From positions 5,456,001-5,520,000 of the forward strand of contig JAJTUQ010000002.1 in NCBI GenBank assembly GCA_021399445.1: a stretch of 64,000 nucleotides of DNA. Direction: 5' to 3'. The notes below the pieces were generated by a model that saw only the letters and a list, made by a program, of their open reading frames with translations, did not search any database and was not told the DNA's origin. Source of the DNA: Xylogone sp. PMI_703 (lineage: Eukaryota; Ascomycota; Leotiomycetes). Position numbers and translations under genes: made by a program. Below are positions 21,245 to 31,732 of this stretch, piece after piece (positions within the stretch are counted from its first letter, which is position 1; each line of letters opens with the position of its first letter).

Positions 21245-22409
21245 TTATAAATCTGCCCTCGCATCTTCACCAGCCCACGCTCGTCTAAGCAGCTCTCGGA
21301 TGGGCTCCTTCTCAATGGGCCTTGGATTCCAGTACGCGTTCTGGACGGCAATTTCAGCAGCCTTATCTACGTCTTCCTCCTTAAGTCCAAAGTCTTTGAG
21401 AGCACGCTTGACGCCAAGCTTATTTAGCAGAACATTCAACCCGCGAATAGCGTCACCATCGCTGCCAGGCAGTACCTCTGCCAGCTTCTTCATAGTCTCG
21501 GGGACAGCTGGTGCATTATAAGCGAGAGCGTGTGGTAGGATGATGGTATGTGTTTCAGCGTGAGGCATGTTGAAGCTGCCTCCTAGAGTATGGCAAAGCT
21601 TGTGGTGGAGTGACATGCCAACGGAGCCGAGGCAGGCACCACAGAGCCATGCACCGTAGAGCGCATTGGAGCGGGCAGATGCAGAGGAGGGGTTGGCAAC
21701 GATTTCAGGGAGAGAAGCAGCCAGACTTTTGACGCCTTCAACAGCGAGTAGGTTGATAATTGGGTTGGTATTGCGGGCATAAAGAGCTTCGACTATAGGG
21801 ATAGTGGTGATTAGTAAGCTGTTTTCAGGGTGATTTGAAGTAGGAAAATAAAAGGATAATATGCCACGAGTACGCACCCGAGTGAGCAATTGCGTTAACA
21901 CCACTGGTAGCACTCATTCCAGCTGGCAATGTCATGGTCAAGTTTACATCATAGATGACTGTTCCTGGCAGAATCTTGGGATCACTCCTCGTTGTTTTCC
22001 TCCCTCCTTCCGTCTCTCCTAAGATTGGTGTCATCTCACTGCCAGCGTAGGTTGTTGGCACGCAAATGTGAGGTAATCCAGTCCGGATACTGATGGCCTT
22101 GCCTAAACCGATGGTACTTCCACCACCAATAGACACAACGCAGTCAGCCTTAACAGAAGTAGCGTATGCTAAAGCCTTCTCGGTGATATTTGTAGGAGTA
22201 TGCATCGTAGCTTCAGTGAAGATACCAGCAACATCAACCTTGCCATCGAGATTGGATTGAAGCAGCTTAGCTTGGTCCACCTGCTGTGGTGTGGAAAGCA
22301 GTAGGGGAGCTTTGAGATTCAAGCGCTTGATTTCGTCGGCGAGCTTGGTGAGAGTGCCAGAGCCAAAGATGACTCGGGCTGGAGCAGCGTTATACTCGAA
22401 GGCGTCCAT
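21245..22409 (-). CDS. Maleylacetate reductase (iron-containing alcohol dehydrogenase family)
   Basis: Reduces maleylacetate to 3-oxoadipate with NAD(P)H, the step after ring opening of hydroxyquinol or chlorocatechols in aromatic degradation. Exons 22409-21878 and 21792-21245 join in frame to 359 aa, the normal length. Diagnostic segments: the nucleotide-binding GGGSTIGLGKAI, PTTYAGSEMTPILGET, the NAIAHSVEALYA segment rebuilt exactly across the intron, and YGAWLCGACLGSVGMSLHHK with LPHALAYNAPA. These fit maleylacetate reductase better than general Fe-ADH. No intradiol dioxygenase or hydroxylase lies nearby, so the rest of the pathway must be elsewhere. The adjacent MFS carrier, convergent, is the only candidate partner. 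Confidence 0.9.
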
Positions 22410-23109
22410 TTGATGACACTATCTCTATTTTCTTCTTGCTTAATGATCAATACTGGAATTAGAAAGTTGATAGATGGGTATCAAATGTGAGGTGATCAAT
22501 TCGACAACCAAAGTCTTTCTGGAGTGGATCGAAAGGGCAATTGGCTATTTATCAAGGAGGAAAGAAGGAAAAATGAGGAAAGGAAAAGAGCCTATGCTCC
22601 CTTTCCATGGTGGATGTTTATCGATCCCTTAGTAAGGCTCAGTCAATGCTGAATACCATAGGAAGCTGTCGCAGTGCGGGGTCCCAGCATTGGGGGATCG
22701 GAAAATGCCCCGCCAGGAGGTTCTCGTCACTGCCGCATCAACCGCAATTTCTCACTGCGGCCGCTGACTAATCACTGGGTATTGCGGAATCCATCGGAAC
22801 GCTTCACCAATTCCGATTTATCTTTGATTTCTTGGGTGTTTGTATATCGTAATTGAGCAATCTTGTTCACGAATTATCAATTATTACCTAAATTTACATA
22901 GAATTTACCCTATGTTGACCATTAGTCTTGCTTTCGGCGATATCTGGAGGAACCTACCATGATGAAGACGAGAAAATTAGCCGGGAGGATGTTACAACTT
23001 AAACCTTGTGAGAATATTCTAAAATCGACACTTTTGACCTATCCCATCTTGATATACGCCATTGGACGACGAATAATGGATACACGCCTACCGCATTTGG
23101 CTTTCATGA
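22410..23109. other. Promoter of maleylacetate reductase and 3' flank of JIP5
   Basis: Intergenic sequence with no supported frame. The part next to 22410 must contain the promoter of the minus-strand reductase; it has purine-rich stretches but no TATA box I would call. Confidence 0.35.
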
Positions 23110-24473
23110 TCACAGGCCTCGGAATTTGAGGATCCCACTGGCTGCTGCTTTGTCCTTACCTTTGCCCTTCCCCTTTCTGCGCTTCTTCCGCTTCCGATCC
23201 TCGTCATCCTCATTGTCATCGTCGCTATCATCACTGTCACTCTTTTCGAGTGCTCTCTTGGCAGAGGGTTTCGATGATTCTTCTTCTTGATCCTCTTCGT
23301 CGTCGTCATCACTATCATCATCCTCGTCGTCCTCTCCTATCTCCATGCTCTGTTGCCACACTTTCACGATTGAGCCGCCGCCGCTAATGAGTCTCCCCCC
23401 AACGTCAAAGCATAGACCAGCCAGAGGTTCTAGTTCATCGTGTCGCAGAGGCTCGCCAATTACTTTGTTAGGCCCTAATTCCACAATTCGGACCGTCCCG
23501 TCGGCCACGCCAACAAAGACATACTTGCCCCCGTTACCGAACCCTTCAGGTGCAACAGCCAGGACGTCTAGACTTTCACCTCCAGCAACACCCGCATCCA
23601 CAATGATCCTCTCGTCTTGGTCATCCCAGACACCGCGTTCCCACAGCGTCAGCACGCCACCTGATCCACCAACCAAGACCTTTTCTCCCTTGCTGCGTCC
23701 AGGTTTCTGGGGTAATCCGCCTACAAAGACACTGCTAAGCAATTCCTCTTCTTGATCCTCACTTTTAACTAATACCCCCCTTCGTAAATCTGTGACTGCC
23801 AATGTAGAGCCCCCAGTAGTAATCCATTGTTTGCTAAATCCGCTTGTACTGGCTGCCGATGGGGGAAGCGGTGTGAGTGAGGAGACATAGTCGTCGTGAG
23901 GTCGATGCGTCTGCGCTGGCTTGTGGTGACCAAACGTCGAAGGCGTACGTAAATCCAAAATGTGCATAGCGCCAGAGTCAGTGCCTAGGATAAGGTTTTG
24001 CGGTGAGAGCGCGTGCAGGAGGGTGGGAGGGTCAATCGTGTTGGCGCCGTGGTAGGGGACTGCGAACTTGGCTGTGACTTGACCAGTAGCTGAAGCTGCT
24101 GCCTTTATGATGCCATCTGTACCTGCAGAGTAGAGAACTGCGAATTGATTGCGTTAGCAAACACTATTATGGAGCTTGTCCAAGCCTCGAGAGGTAATGT
24201 ACCTTCGCCGTCGTGGCTGTATGCAAGCGTCCGACAGCTCCCCTTATGGCGTCGCGTTCGCCATTCGGTATCAATTGTACTTGTACCGGTCGAGAGGACA
24301 CTTGTATCTCCATCTCCGTCTTCATCGTCACTGCTGCTACCAGTTACGGTGGGAAGTCGGAAGGTCTGCACGTGTCCACTGGATAGTCCAACAGCAACAA
24401 TGGGCTCACTGGGATGCAAAGCCTGCGTGAACAGATCAGCCGACAGCGGTAAAGTACAAATATTTTCTAACAT
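23110..24473 (-). CDS. jip5: WD-repeat protein JIP5, 60S ribosome biogenesis
   Basis: Nucleolar WD-repeat protein required for large ribosomal subunit maturation. Exons 24473-24203 and 24137-23110 give 432 aa; the junction restores [12 protein letters not shown], a WD-type blade. Family segments: N-terminal [15 protein letters not shown] and [64 protein letters not shown], and [16 protein letters not shown]. The C-terminus switches from a long Asp/Glu run (about 345-370) to a Lys/Arg/Gly-rich tail ([13 protein letters not shown]), the usual nucleolar signature, and ends LKFRGL. It is divergent from DPH2 with only 260 bp between the two start codons. Confidence 0.93.
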
Positions 24474-24733
24474 GGTTATTGTCGCTATAACATTCTTGTC
24501 CGGGTTTGAAATTCGAGTTTCTCGCTGCGTCGAATTAAAAGCTCGGATGTCCTTTTTCTGGGGGAAAGCTTCCTCGCCGAGAACGGTCTAGGGTCGTTTG
24601 TAAGGAAATAACAATGCGCGAGCGCAAATATTCTGCCGCGTAATACCGCCATGAGTTATGCTCGAAGAGGGATTCTGCGACTCTGCCCCGCCAAAAACTT
24701 GGGACATCCCACCTCCCCTCCAAAATCTTTACA
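24474..24733. promoter_or_regulatory. 260-bp divergent promoter, JIP5 / DPH2
   Basis: Start codons of JIP5 (minus) and DPH2 (plus) are separated by 260 bp, so the two genes share a bidirectional promoter. No TATA box is seen. Both products serve the translation machinery, which fits co-regulation. Confidence 0.55.
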
Positions 24734-26476
24734 ATGACAGAACTATCCGCGCCTCCGGTGCTGTCCACGCCAGAATCGCATATATTTGAGGATCCTACAC
24801 CTATAACCATACCTCAACCGAGCGCACGATTGAATGATGACGAAATATACGATGTTTACGAAGTCGCGAGGACAGCGAGGGAGATCCGGGAAGGAGGGTG
24901 GCGGAGGATAGCTCTGCAATTCCCAGATAAGATGCTATGCGATGCACCAAAAGTCTCAGCTGCTTTGGAGAAAGAGTTAGAAAAATATCCCACAGAAGCT
25001 TCTGCCGGCGAAAGCAAAACAGAAAAACTCGACGTGGAATCGCTGGAGAAGAGCTTCAACGCCCCAGACAGAGACAAGACAGCCGCCCTGCAGGATCGAG
25101 CGCGGTTATATATCCTGGCGGATACTTCATATGGCGCATGTTGTGTTGATGAAGTCGCTGCCGAACATGTCAACGCAGAAGTCGTAGTTCACTACGGCCG
25201 ATCATGTCTGTCGCCGACAGCACGGCTACCAGTAATCTACGTTTTTACGAGTCCTCCATTTTCTATCCCATCCGTGGTGGAGGCATTCCAGAACACATAT
25301 TCAGAAAAGGACGCATTGGTGATTCTCATGGCAGATATACCATTCCATTCACGGATAGCTACTATAGCAGAGAAGTTGAAAGAGGTAGGATACAAGAATG
25401 TGCTTGTGCCAGGCGTGGTGCATGATCCGGGAAGTCGAATACCAAATCGTGAAGTGGATGAGAAAGTTGACCTTAAGACTTACTCGCTCTTTCATATCTC
25501 AGATCCGCCAAGGAGTCTCCTTCTTACCCTTGCATCTCAGGTGCTAGACATGTATATCTATCCAACTGAAACCCCATCATCTCAAACTACGACACCTACC
25601 GCCCTCAAAGCAAACACCGCCATAACTCTTCGTCGCCGCTACGCCATAATAACCTCACTCTCAACATACCCCGTCTATGGAATTTTAGTCAATACCTTGT
25701 CCGTGAAGAATTATCTGCCCACAATTGACAAGCTCCGTGCCCAAATTGCAGCTGCAGGGAAGAAGAGCTATACGTTTGTCGTGGGCAAGGTTAATGCAGC
25801 TAAAGTGGCTAACTTCAGTGAGATTGGAGGTTGGGTTGTGGTGGGTTGCTGGGAAAGTGGGTTGGTTGAAGGAGCGGATTTTTTTAGACCGGTGATTACG
25901 CCGTTTGAATTGACCATGGTATTGATGAAGGATGAAGAGAGGATATGGACCGGGGAATGGAGAGGGGGCTTTGAGGGGCTGAAGATTGATGACGATGGTG
26001 AAAGAAAGGGAAACGGGGAAGGAGATGTTAATGGGAATAATGAGAAAGGAGAGAAACAGCAAGCCCAAAACGGACATATTGATGTCCAAGAAGAAAACGG
26101 AGATGAAGATACCGAAGAGGAATCCGAACCACCAGAATTCGACTTCCGAACAGGCAGATACGTCTCTCACAGTCGACCCATGCGCAAGACTTTCACCGTT
26201 ACTGAGGAACAGAAACCCATTGGTGAGCTGGAAGATGGCCAATCCTCAGCATCTAAGGTGTTAACCCGGCGAGCGAGAATGGATCTAGCGACTGTCAACG
26301 GGGAGGTCAGTCCCGGGGCGGAGTATTTGAAGAGCCAGAGAACATGGCAAGGTCTGGGATCTGACTTCCATGAAGTGAGCGAGGAAGAGAGGGTACAAGG
26401 TGGATTGGTAGAGCAGGGGAGGAGCGGTGTGGCAAGGGGGTATACTGTTGGTGATATAGATGATGAGCGACGGTGA
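24734..26476 (+). CDS. dph2: Diphthamide biosynthesis protein 2
   Basis: Subunit of the Dph1-Dph2 iron-sulphur enzyme that transfers the 3-amino-3-carboxypropyl group of SAM to a histidine of eEF2, the first step of diphthamide formation; cytosolic. Single exon, 580 aa. Key segments: REGGWRRIALQFPDKML near residue 55, ILADTSYGACCVDEVAAEH (about 128-146) with the first cluster cysteine, VVHYGRSCLSPTARLPVIYVF, and VVGCWESGL near residue 372 with the later cysteine region. A hydrophilic Gly/Asn/Glu-rich insertion (about residues 420-465) precedes PPEFDFRTGRYV and a conserved C-terminal block (YLKSQRTWQGLG). The insertion is low-complexity and may vary between species. Starts 11 nt after an AC-rich leader. 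Confidence 0.94.
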   Translation: MTELSAPPVLSTPESHIFEDPTPITIPQPSARLNDDEIYDVYEVARTAREIREGGWRRIALQFPDKMLCDAPKVSAALEKELEKYPTEASAGESKTEKLDVESLEKSFNAPDRDKTAALQDRARLYILADTSYGACCVDEVAAEHVNAEVVVHYGRSCLSPTARLPVIYVFTSPPFSIPSVVEAFQNTYSEKDALVILMADIPFHSRIATIAEKLKEVGYKNVLVPGVVHDPGSRIPNREVDEKVDLKTYSLFHISDPPRSLLLTLASQVLDMYIYPTETPSSQTTTPTALKANTAITLRRRYAIITSLSTYPVYGILVNTLSVKNYLPTIDKLRAQIAAAGKKSYTFVVGKVNAAKVANFSEIGGWVVVGCWESGLVEGADFFRPVITPFELTMVLMKDEERIWTGEWRGGFEGLKIDDDGERKGNGEGDVNGNNEKGEKQQAQNGHIDVQEENGDEDTEEESEPPEFDFRTGRYVSHSRPMRKTFTVTEEQKPIGELEDGQSSASKVLTRRARMDLATVNGEVSPGAEYLKSQRTWQGLGSDFHEVSEEERVQGGLVEQGRSGVARGYTVGDIDDERR

Positions 26477-26982
26477 TGCCTGGATTACTGCCATCAGAAT
26501 CTAAGTGATTGTATAAATTCAAAGACTTCGGTATTAGCATTGTGGAATACAAAATATATAAATGACAATATATATTATTATTCATTTGCAGTTTCTCTTA
26601 GGACGGAAAGCACAAGAAGGACGAATTTCTGAATATCAGTACTGTATAATCGATGAAGACATAAAACTCGTTACATTTCTTTACATCGTCTAAAACAAAA
26701 GTATCCTCCAGGTATCCCATACAAAGGTCCAAAAAAAGCAGCAATGTCTTCATAACAGACGTTGATCGTGAAAAAGAAAAGAAAAACGCAGCCGTTTGAA
26801 ACTCCTCTGTAATCAGTAACCCCCCTCCGTCAATTCCCATCCTCAGTTTTTGATGATGGGATTCTTTGAATATTCGAATACCGAAACCCATCCTCATTAT
26901 TCTCATATATAAGGAATTTCGTGAAACATAAGCAATAAGGAAAATTTTATCCCAAGGAGTTCTCGACAAGCACACATCAGAT
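26477..26982. other. 3' flanks of DPH2 and the MARVEL-like gene
   Basis: AT-rich convergent spacer (TATATAAATG and TATATATTATTATT near 26560-26580). No gene is supported; it holds the 3' UTRs and polyadenylation regions of both neighbours. Confidence 0.4.
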
Positions 26983-27672
26983 TTATACATATGTGCTCCT
27001 CCTCGCCGAGTGCCCTCCACTGCTCCTGTGGCTCCTATGGCTCCCACTCCGTCTATGGCTATGGCGACTAGAATGCGTCTCCTTAACCACTACCGGCTCC
27101 TCGTACTTCCTCCCCAGGGTCCACAACATGAGACTCGTGATGAAGAAGAAGATAATATTCATGATACCGAACGCAAAGCTCGCCTTTAGCATCGCGCAGT
27201 CCTTGTTCACATTGACGCGGAACCCATTGAGATTGAGGCTGCCAATGACACCGAGGTCGACGTAGAGTTGAGAGGACCGCGAGACGGAGCTGCAGTTCAC
27301 ATCGGTGATGAAACGCAGCTCGTAGACGCCTGCGATGAGCGCACCGACGAAGAGGAGGTCCACCAGGGCGACGAACTGGGCGTTGGCGCGGGTGTGGCGG
27401 TAGCGCAGGAGGGTGTACATGCACCATGCGGCGCCGAGGACTGAGACGATGAAGAGGACGAGGATGTAGGTCGGGGTCAGGGCGTTGTGGGATGTGTAGA
27501 CGTGGACGAAGTAGGCTAGCATTCCCAGCGTAGGGATCTGTAATTGCATCTAGTCAGCTCTTGTGCATTTCAATTGTTTTGTATAGTTTTAAGATGGATG
27601 GAGAGAATAGGAACTCACCAGTGTGACGATCTGGAAGAGTCGCCAGAAGGCGAAGAAGACCCCGAAAAGCAT
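26983..27672 (-). CDS. MARVEL-like four-helix membrane protein
   Basis: Integral membrane protein of the fungal MARVEL-like group; family members sit at plasma-membrane or vesicle domains, but this protein's role is unknown. Two exons: a small first exon 27672-27619 (18 codons) and 27537-26983, total 202 aa. The spliced start reads MLFGVFFAFWRLFQIVTL followed by IPTLGMLAYFVHVY, matching the typical N-terminus; the intron is 81 nt. Helices are at about residues 1-30, 45-65, 80-100 and 140-165. A loop with two cysteines (NCSS and KDCAML) lies before helix 4. The tail is rich in His, Arg and Ser. The ATG inside the intron at 27549 would lose helix 1 and is not preferred. Confidence 0.8.
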
Positions 27673-28896
27673 CTTGAATTCTTTCTTGGTTGTCGTAAGA
27701 GATTCACAGATTGGGTCCTGGAAAGATACTTATACGTTTTTCCAAACGTTGGATCTTTGCGTGGAAGTGAGGACTCGAGACCCGTTTGTGAAAGGCTGCA
27801 GGGACCGATGGCGAGAATCCACAATCGATGCAACAACCCGATTGACGGTGAAGACAGTTATGGCGGGGTTGAAACCCTTTGCAGCAGCGAACCAAAGATC
27901 CTATCTATGGAACGTCTGTTCGCGCACCAAGAAGCAGCCCTCTTCTGTAGCCTTACGAGACAATCAGAGGACCCGATCTCGTTGTGCTTGGGTCTCTTCG
28001 TCGAAGCGAGCAGTCGCAATGACGTCGATGAGGCCCTCACCGCAGATAAGAAAATGCAGCGAACGATATCCGTGCAGTACAGTACAGTACAAGTACGTAC
28101 CAGTACCAGTATCGCGATACCAAGAAGTGAGAAAGAAGAAAGAGAGGCGATAGGAGAGCGAACAATGCAAGATCGTCCCTGGAAGTTACCTTCTTGCGCA
28201 AGAAGGAGGGAGTGACAGAGATACGAACGGAAGGGAAAGAAAAGGGCAGACAACCCTCTTTGACTTTCTTACCTGCAGGAATCTTGACCGCACCGCTCGC
28301 AGCGTTCGTTGGGAAAAGGCGATGGCGGGGGTGGAAGGGAAATGCAGGTGGTTGGGTCGTTGGATCCATGCGGCGGCCGCATTGCTGATTGGTGGTGCGC
28401 CAAGTTCCCTTCTATTGCTTCGAACGCGCAGGGGTGTTACTGACGGGCTGGCTGAGGGTCTGCTGCCAGCAAATACTGTAATCACTTTCTTCTTACCTTC
28501 CTTTTCTTGGAACTGCTGTTTAAGACTCAGGAACCCATTCACGTATCTTTATGGAGCATTGTGAAGAGATTAAACCTGATATCAAAGTTCGAGGTTGAGA
28601 GTAGACCGAGCCGGGCCGTCCCATTGGCTGGCACGGCACGAGACGTTATCACGTGACATTGCCATCATAGAGAGACTTGGGCCAAACCAAATCATGGTTC
28701 TTGAGAAACCTAAAAAAAAAGACCACAAATTCTAATGGTAAATTTGCAATCGATTTGCTCTAATGATGCTTATTCTTCACTGCCTACACCAGCTTGCTGC
28801 AACTGGCACCGATAGCCATCTATCTCTATACGAGAAAGCCTACCACAGCAATAACCCCATCCCCAACTCCAATCATTGGGCACGACCTCAACTCCA
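27673..28896. other. Promoter of MARVEL-like gene and 3' flank of acyl-CoA synthetase
   Basis: No supported gene. A plus-strand frame at 27544-28215 (223 codons) overlaps exon 1 of the membrane protein and looks random. The stretch includes a GTACA/GTACC-type simple repeat near 28072-28110 and pyrimidine-rich minus-strand sequence suited to a leader. Confidence 0.4.
28072..28110. repeat. GTACA-type simple repeat
   Basis: Several tandem or near-tandem copies of CAGTA/GTACA and GTACCA occur within about 40 nt. Palindromic GTAC cores make it locally self-complementary. It lies in the promoter of the MARVEL-like gene. Confidence 0.6.
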
Positions 28897-30901
28897 TTAA
28901 AGCTTCACCTTCTTGCCCTTCAGATTTTCCCAATCCGACTCATTAAACTTCACATATGTTTTGTTTTGCAGCCAATACACCTCGTCACTATTGGTCTTGG
29001 CTGGATCAACGCCTTCGCTCTTCAGCGCGTGCTTCAAATGCTTATGTGTTCCCGTAGTTTGCAGCTCCTTCGTGAGCCTCAAGAATAGCGGCTGTGCCGT
29101 TTTAGGAAGATTGCTCGATGCATGCTCCGCTATGGAAGAGAGAACGTGGCTGCTGGGACCATCGCCATGGAGAATGAGTGCAACACAGCCTGCTCTTCCA
29201 TCGTGGTGGGGTAGCTCAATACCATAGACGTTGGCTTCCTTGACTGCAGGATGTGTGCTCAACACCTCTGCAACTTCGTTGGTCGAGATATTCTCACTCT
29301 TCCAGCGGAAAGTATCGCCTATCCGATCGCTGAAGTAGGTGCGGTTCTCGCTGTCCCTCGATAACACATCCCCTGATCTAAACCACGCATCTCCCTTCTT
29401 GAACACATCGCGCAAGATTTTGCTCTCGGTACTCTTGGCATTGTTGAAGTATCCCTGAAACTTCTTGTTGATATCTTTGGGATCGAGTTGATATAACATC
29501 TCACCCGGTTGCCCTGCAGGCATCCTTTTGCAGAATCCTGTCTTGGGATCCCGCCAGGGCTGCTCTGTCTCGTAGTCCAGAGCTACAATAGCGTACGAGC
29601 CTCCCATCAGAAGTGTAGAAAGTATGCCATTGCGTCCTATGGCACCCTTTGAATAGTCGTTTCGTGAGAGATTAAATGTGCCACCAGAGGATTCAGTTGC
29701 CGAGTAGAATTCTGCTATTGTTTCAATGCCGAAGCGCTCTTTAAACTGATTCCAAACGTCTGGTCGCAAACCGTTACCAAAAGCTAGACGGACTTTGTTC
29801 TTCTTGTCCAGGTTCTCTCCAGTCACGGGGTCGATTTCCGGAGGGGCTGATAGGAGGTATCGGCAAGTTTCGCCGACATATTGAATAATGGTTACGTTGT
29901 GTTCGCGTACATCTTTCCAGAACGTCTTCGTACTGAATTTTTTCCCAATAACCACGGTTGCAGAGGCTGAAAGAGTCGTGCAGAAACCAAGGAGGAACGC
30001 TGAGGTGTGGTATAATGGCATACACTGACTTTCATGTTAATGCTGATCGCAGGAAAGCAGTCAAGTAATTATGGTTAATACTTTCCAGCAAAACACTTTG
30101 TGGTACTGCCATTAATGAAAGCAAGAACGAGGCACTTACGGTATAATAAACATCAGGGGGCCCGTATCCCATCCACTTTGGCACAAATGCCGCACCAACG
30201 AGTATCTTCTGCCAACTGACGATAGCGGGCTTGGGAAGTCCAGTGGTTCCACTCGTATAAATCAACGCACCAGCATTGGCAGCCTTATCCTCCGACCGTG
30301 CTGAATCGGGCTCACGCACGCCCTGTGTAGCCAGCACTTCTGCTTCCAATTCTGGCGTAAGAATATGGAACTCCACGTCCGGAAGCTCATCTCGGACCTC
30401 CTGCGTGACATTCGACTGCACCTGTGGATCAATAAAAGCTTTCTTAGCCGTGGAGACACGAACGCAGTGGATGAGTGACTTGGACGTAAGATTGTAATTG
30501 ATAAATGCGGGTTTTGCACCGATCGCCCAAAGCCCCAAGAACATGAAGACAAATTTCTCAGAGTTCATGAAGTCCAGGGCGACAATATCCTTGGACTTAA
30601 TGCCGTGCACCGATTTGAACCATGTCCCGTACTTGAGTGCTATCTCGTAGGCTTCCTTATATGTCCACGATCGGCCTTCGAAGATGATGAACGTTCTATC
30701 CTTGGCTTTCCCCTTCGCATGGCCTTCCAGATCATAGAACATGCTGACACGATCCCGCCTCTGCCGGAGAGCAGCATGTATCTGCGCCTTGGTAATATTT
30801 CCGACGAGTTTCTTATCGTACCAGAAGGAGGTTTTGGCATCGAGATATGCCAGCCCAGCGAGGGCCGCTGGAGCAGCTAACGCTAGAGGAACTGAGTCCA
30901 T
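28897..30901 (-). CDS. FATP-type very-long-chain acyl-CoA synthetase
   Basis: Activates long or very long fatty acids to acyl-CoA with ATP and can couple this to uptake (Fat1/FATP family). Exons 30901-30140 and 30024-28897 join as YYT|CMPLYHTSAF, giving 629 aa. Motifs: AMP-binding IYTSGTTGLPKPAIV, YSATESSGG, and the FATP signature SDRIGDTFRWKSENISTNEV. An N-terminal hydrophobic helix (VPLALAAPAALAGLAYL) would anchor it in a membrane. The C-terminus ends KKVKL; VKL is not a canonical PTS1, so peroxisomal location is uncertain. The start at 30901 is chosen because MDSVPLALAA matches the family. The frame is open upstream to 31117, but that extension looks like leader sequence. It is divergent from PIG-S. 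Confidence 0.9.
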
Positions 30902-31732
30902 AGAAGTTAGCAAACAGCGAAAAGACCACGATGACGGATGCTGATCAATCTCGTGCAATCCGTTCCAATATTTACGGCTTACCAGGCATCTTGTAACTCG
31001 ACCACTCGATTTCCTGCTAGTGGACTCTCTCAGAAGGCGAAACTTAAAGAATCCTTCCTTCCTCTCTTCGGTCACACGAGAATCAAGGACACAAAATACA
31101 TATTTAAATCGTTTCAACGACCCAAGGGAGCGGCAGACACTCCATCTATACGCGATTCCTGCGCCGCTCAGCTTGTGGCTTTGTGTTAATCTTGGCCAGA
31201 ACGGGCGTTTACCATTGCCCTGATTGGTCTGTTATGGTGTTGGGCTGGAGCTGAGCTAACACGATGCCTCGGCTCATCCACCAGCTCCCCTCTCTGCGGA
31301 ACGTCTTCTCTAGCTAACAGCTGGCCTCGAAACACGGGCGAGACGGGGAAGGGAGAAACGGAGCAACTTTGCACGAACTGGTTGCCATTTAAGGCAAGTA
31401 GAACGTCAGCTTATAAGATTACTCTTCTTTTATCTTCCATACGTGTATACGGAGCAGGGCACGTTATTTCGCAATGCTTCCCTGATGGTATCGGATTACC
31501 CCGTATTGCTGTTTGGGTGCTTCCCCAGCCCGCTGCTTACTAAGCTAAGTTAAAGCTCTCATGTTCTATTTATGGTTTAGCGGAGCCTTCTGTTCGTTCA
31601 GCCCCTGTCTCCAATCAACTCGCGCTAAACCTTAATTGCAAACATATTTGGATATCTGTCAGGAAGAATTATCGAACATTCCTCCAAACGCGCCAGCCCC
31701 ACAGCAATAGCCATCCTCTACATGCGGCGATA
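30902..31732. promoter_or_regulatory. Divergent promoter region, acyl-CoA synthetase / PIG-S
   Basis: 831 bp between two divergent start codons. No independent gene is supported. An in-frame open extension of the synthetase (to 31117) occupies part of it and is more likely 5' leader. No TATA box I would assign. Confidence 0.45.

Noticed and set aside
25685..26242. 185-codon frame antisense to DPH2
   Set aside because: It is a shadow of the DPH2 coding sequence, and its hydrophobic look comes from the antisense of acidic and basic codons.
27544..28215. 223-codon plus-strand frame
   Set aside because: Overlaps exon 1 and the promoter of the well-supported MARVEL-like gene on the other strand, and resembles no protein family.
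30902..31117. Upstream in-frame extension of the acyl-CoA synthetase
   Set aside because: 72 extra residues rich in Arg/Ser/Phe that do not look like the family; the MDSVPLALAA start gives the usual length and membrane helix.
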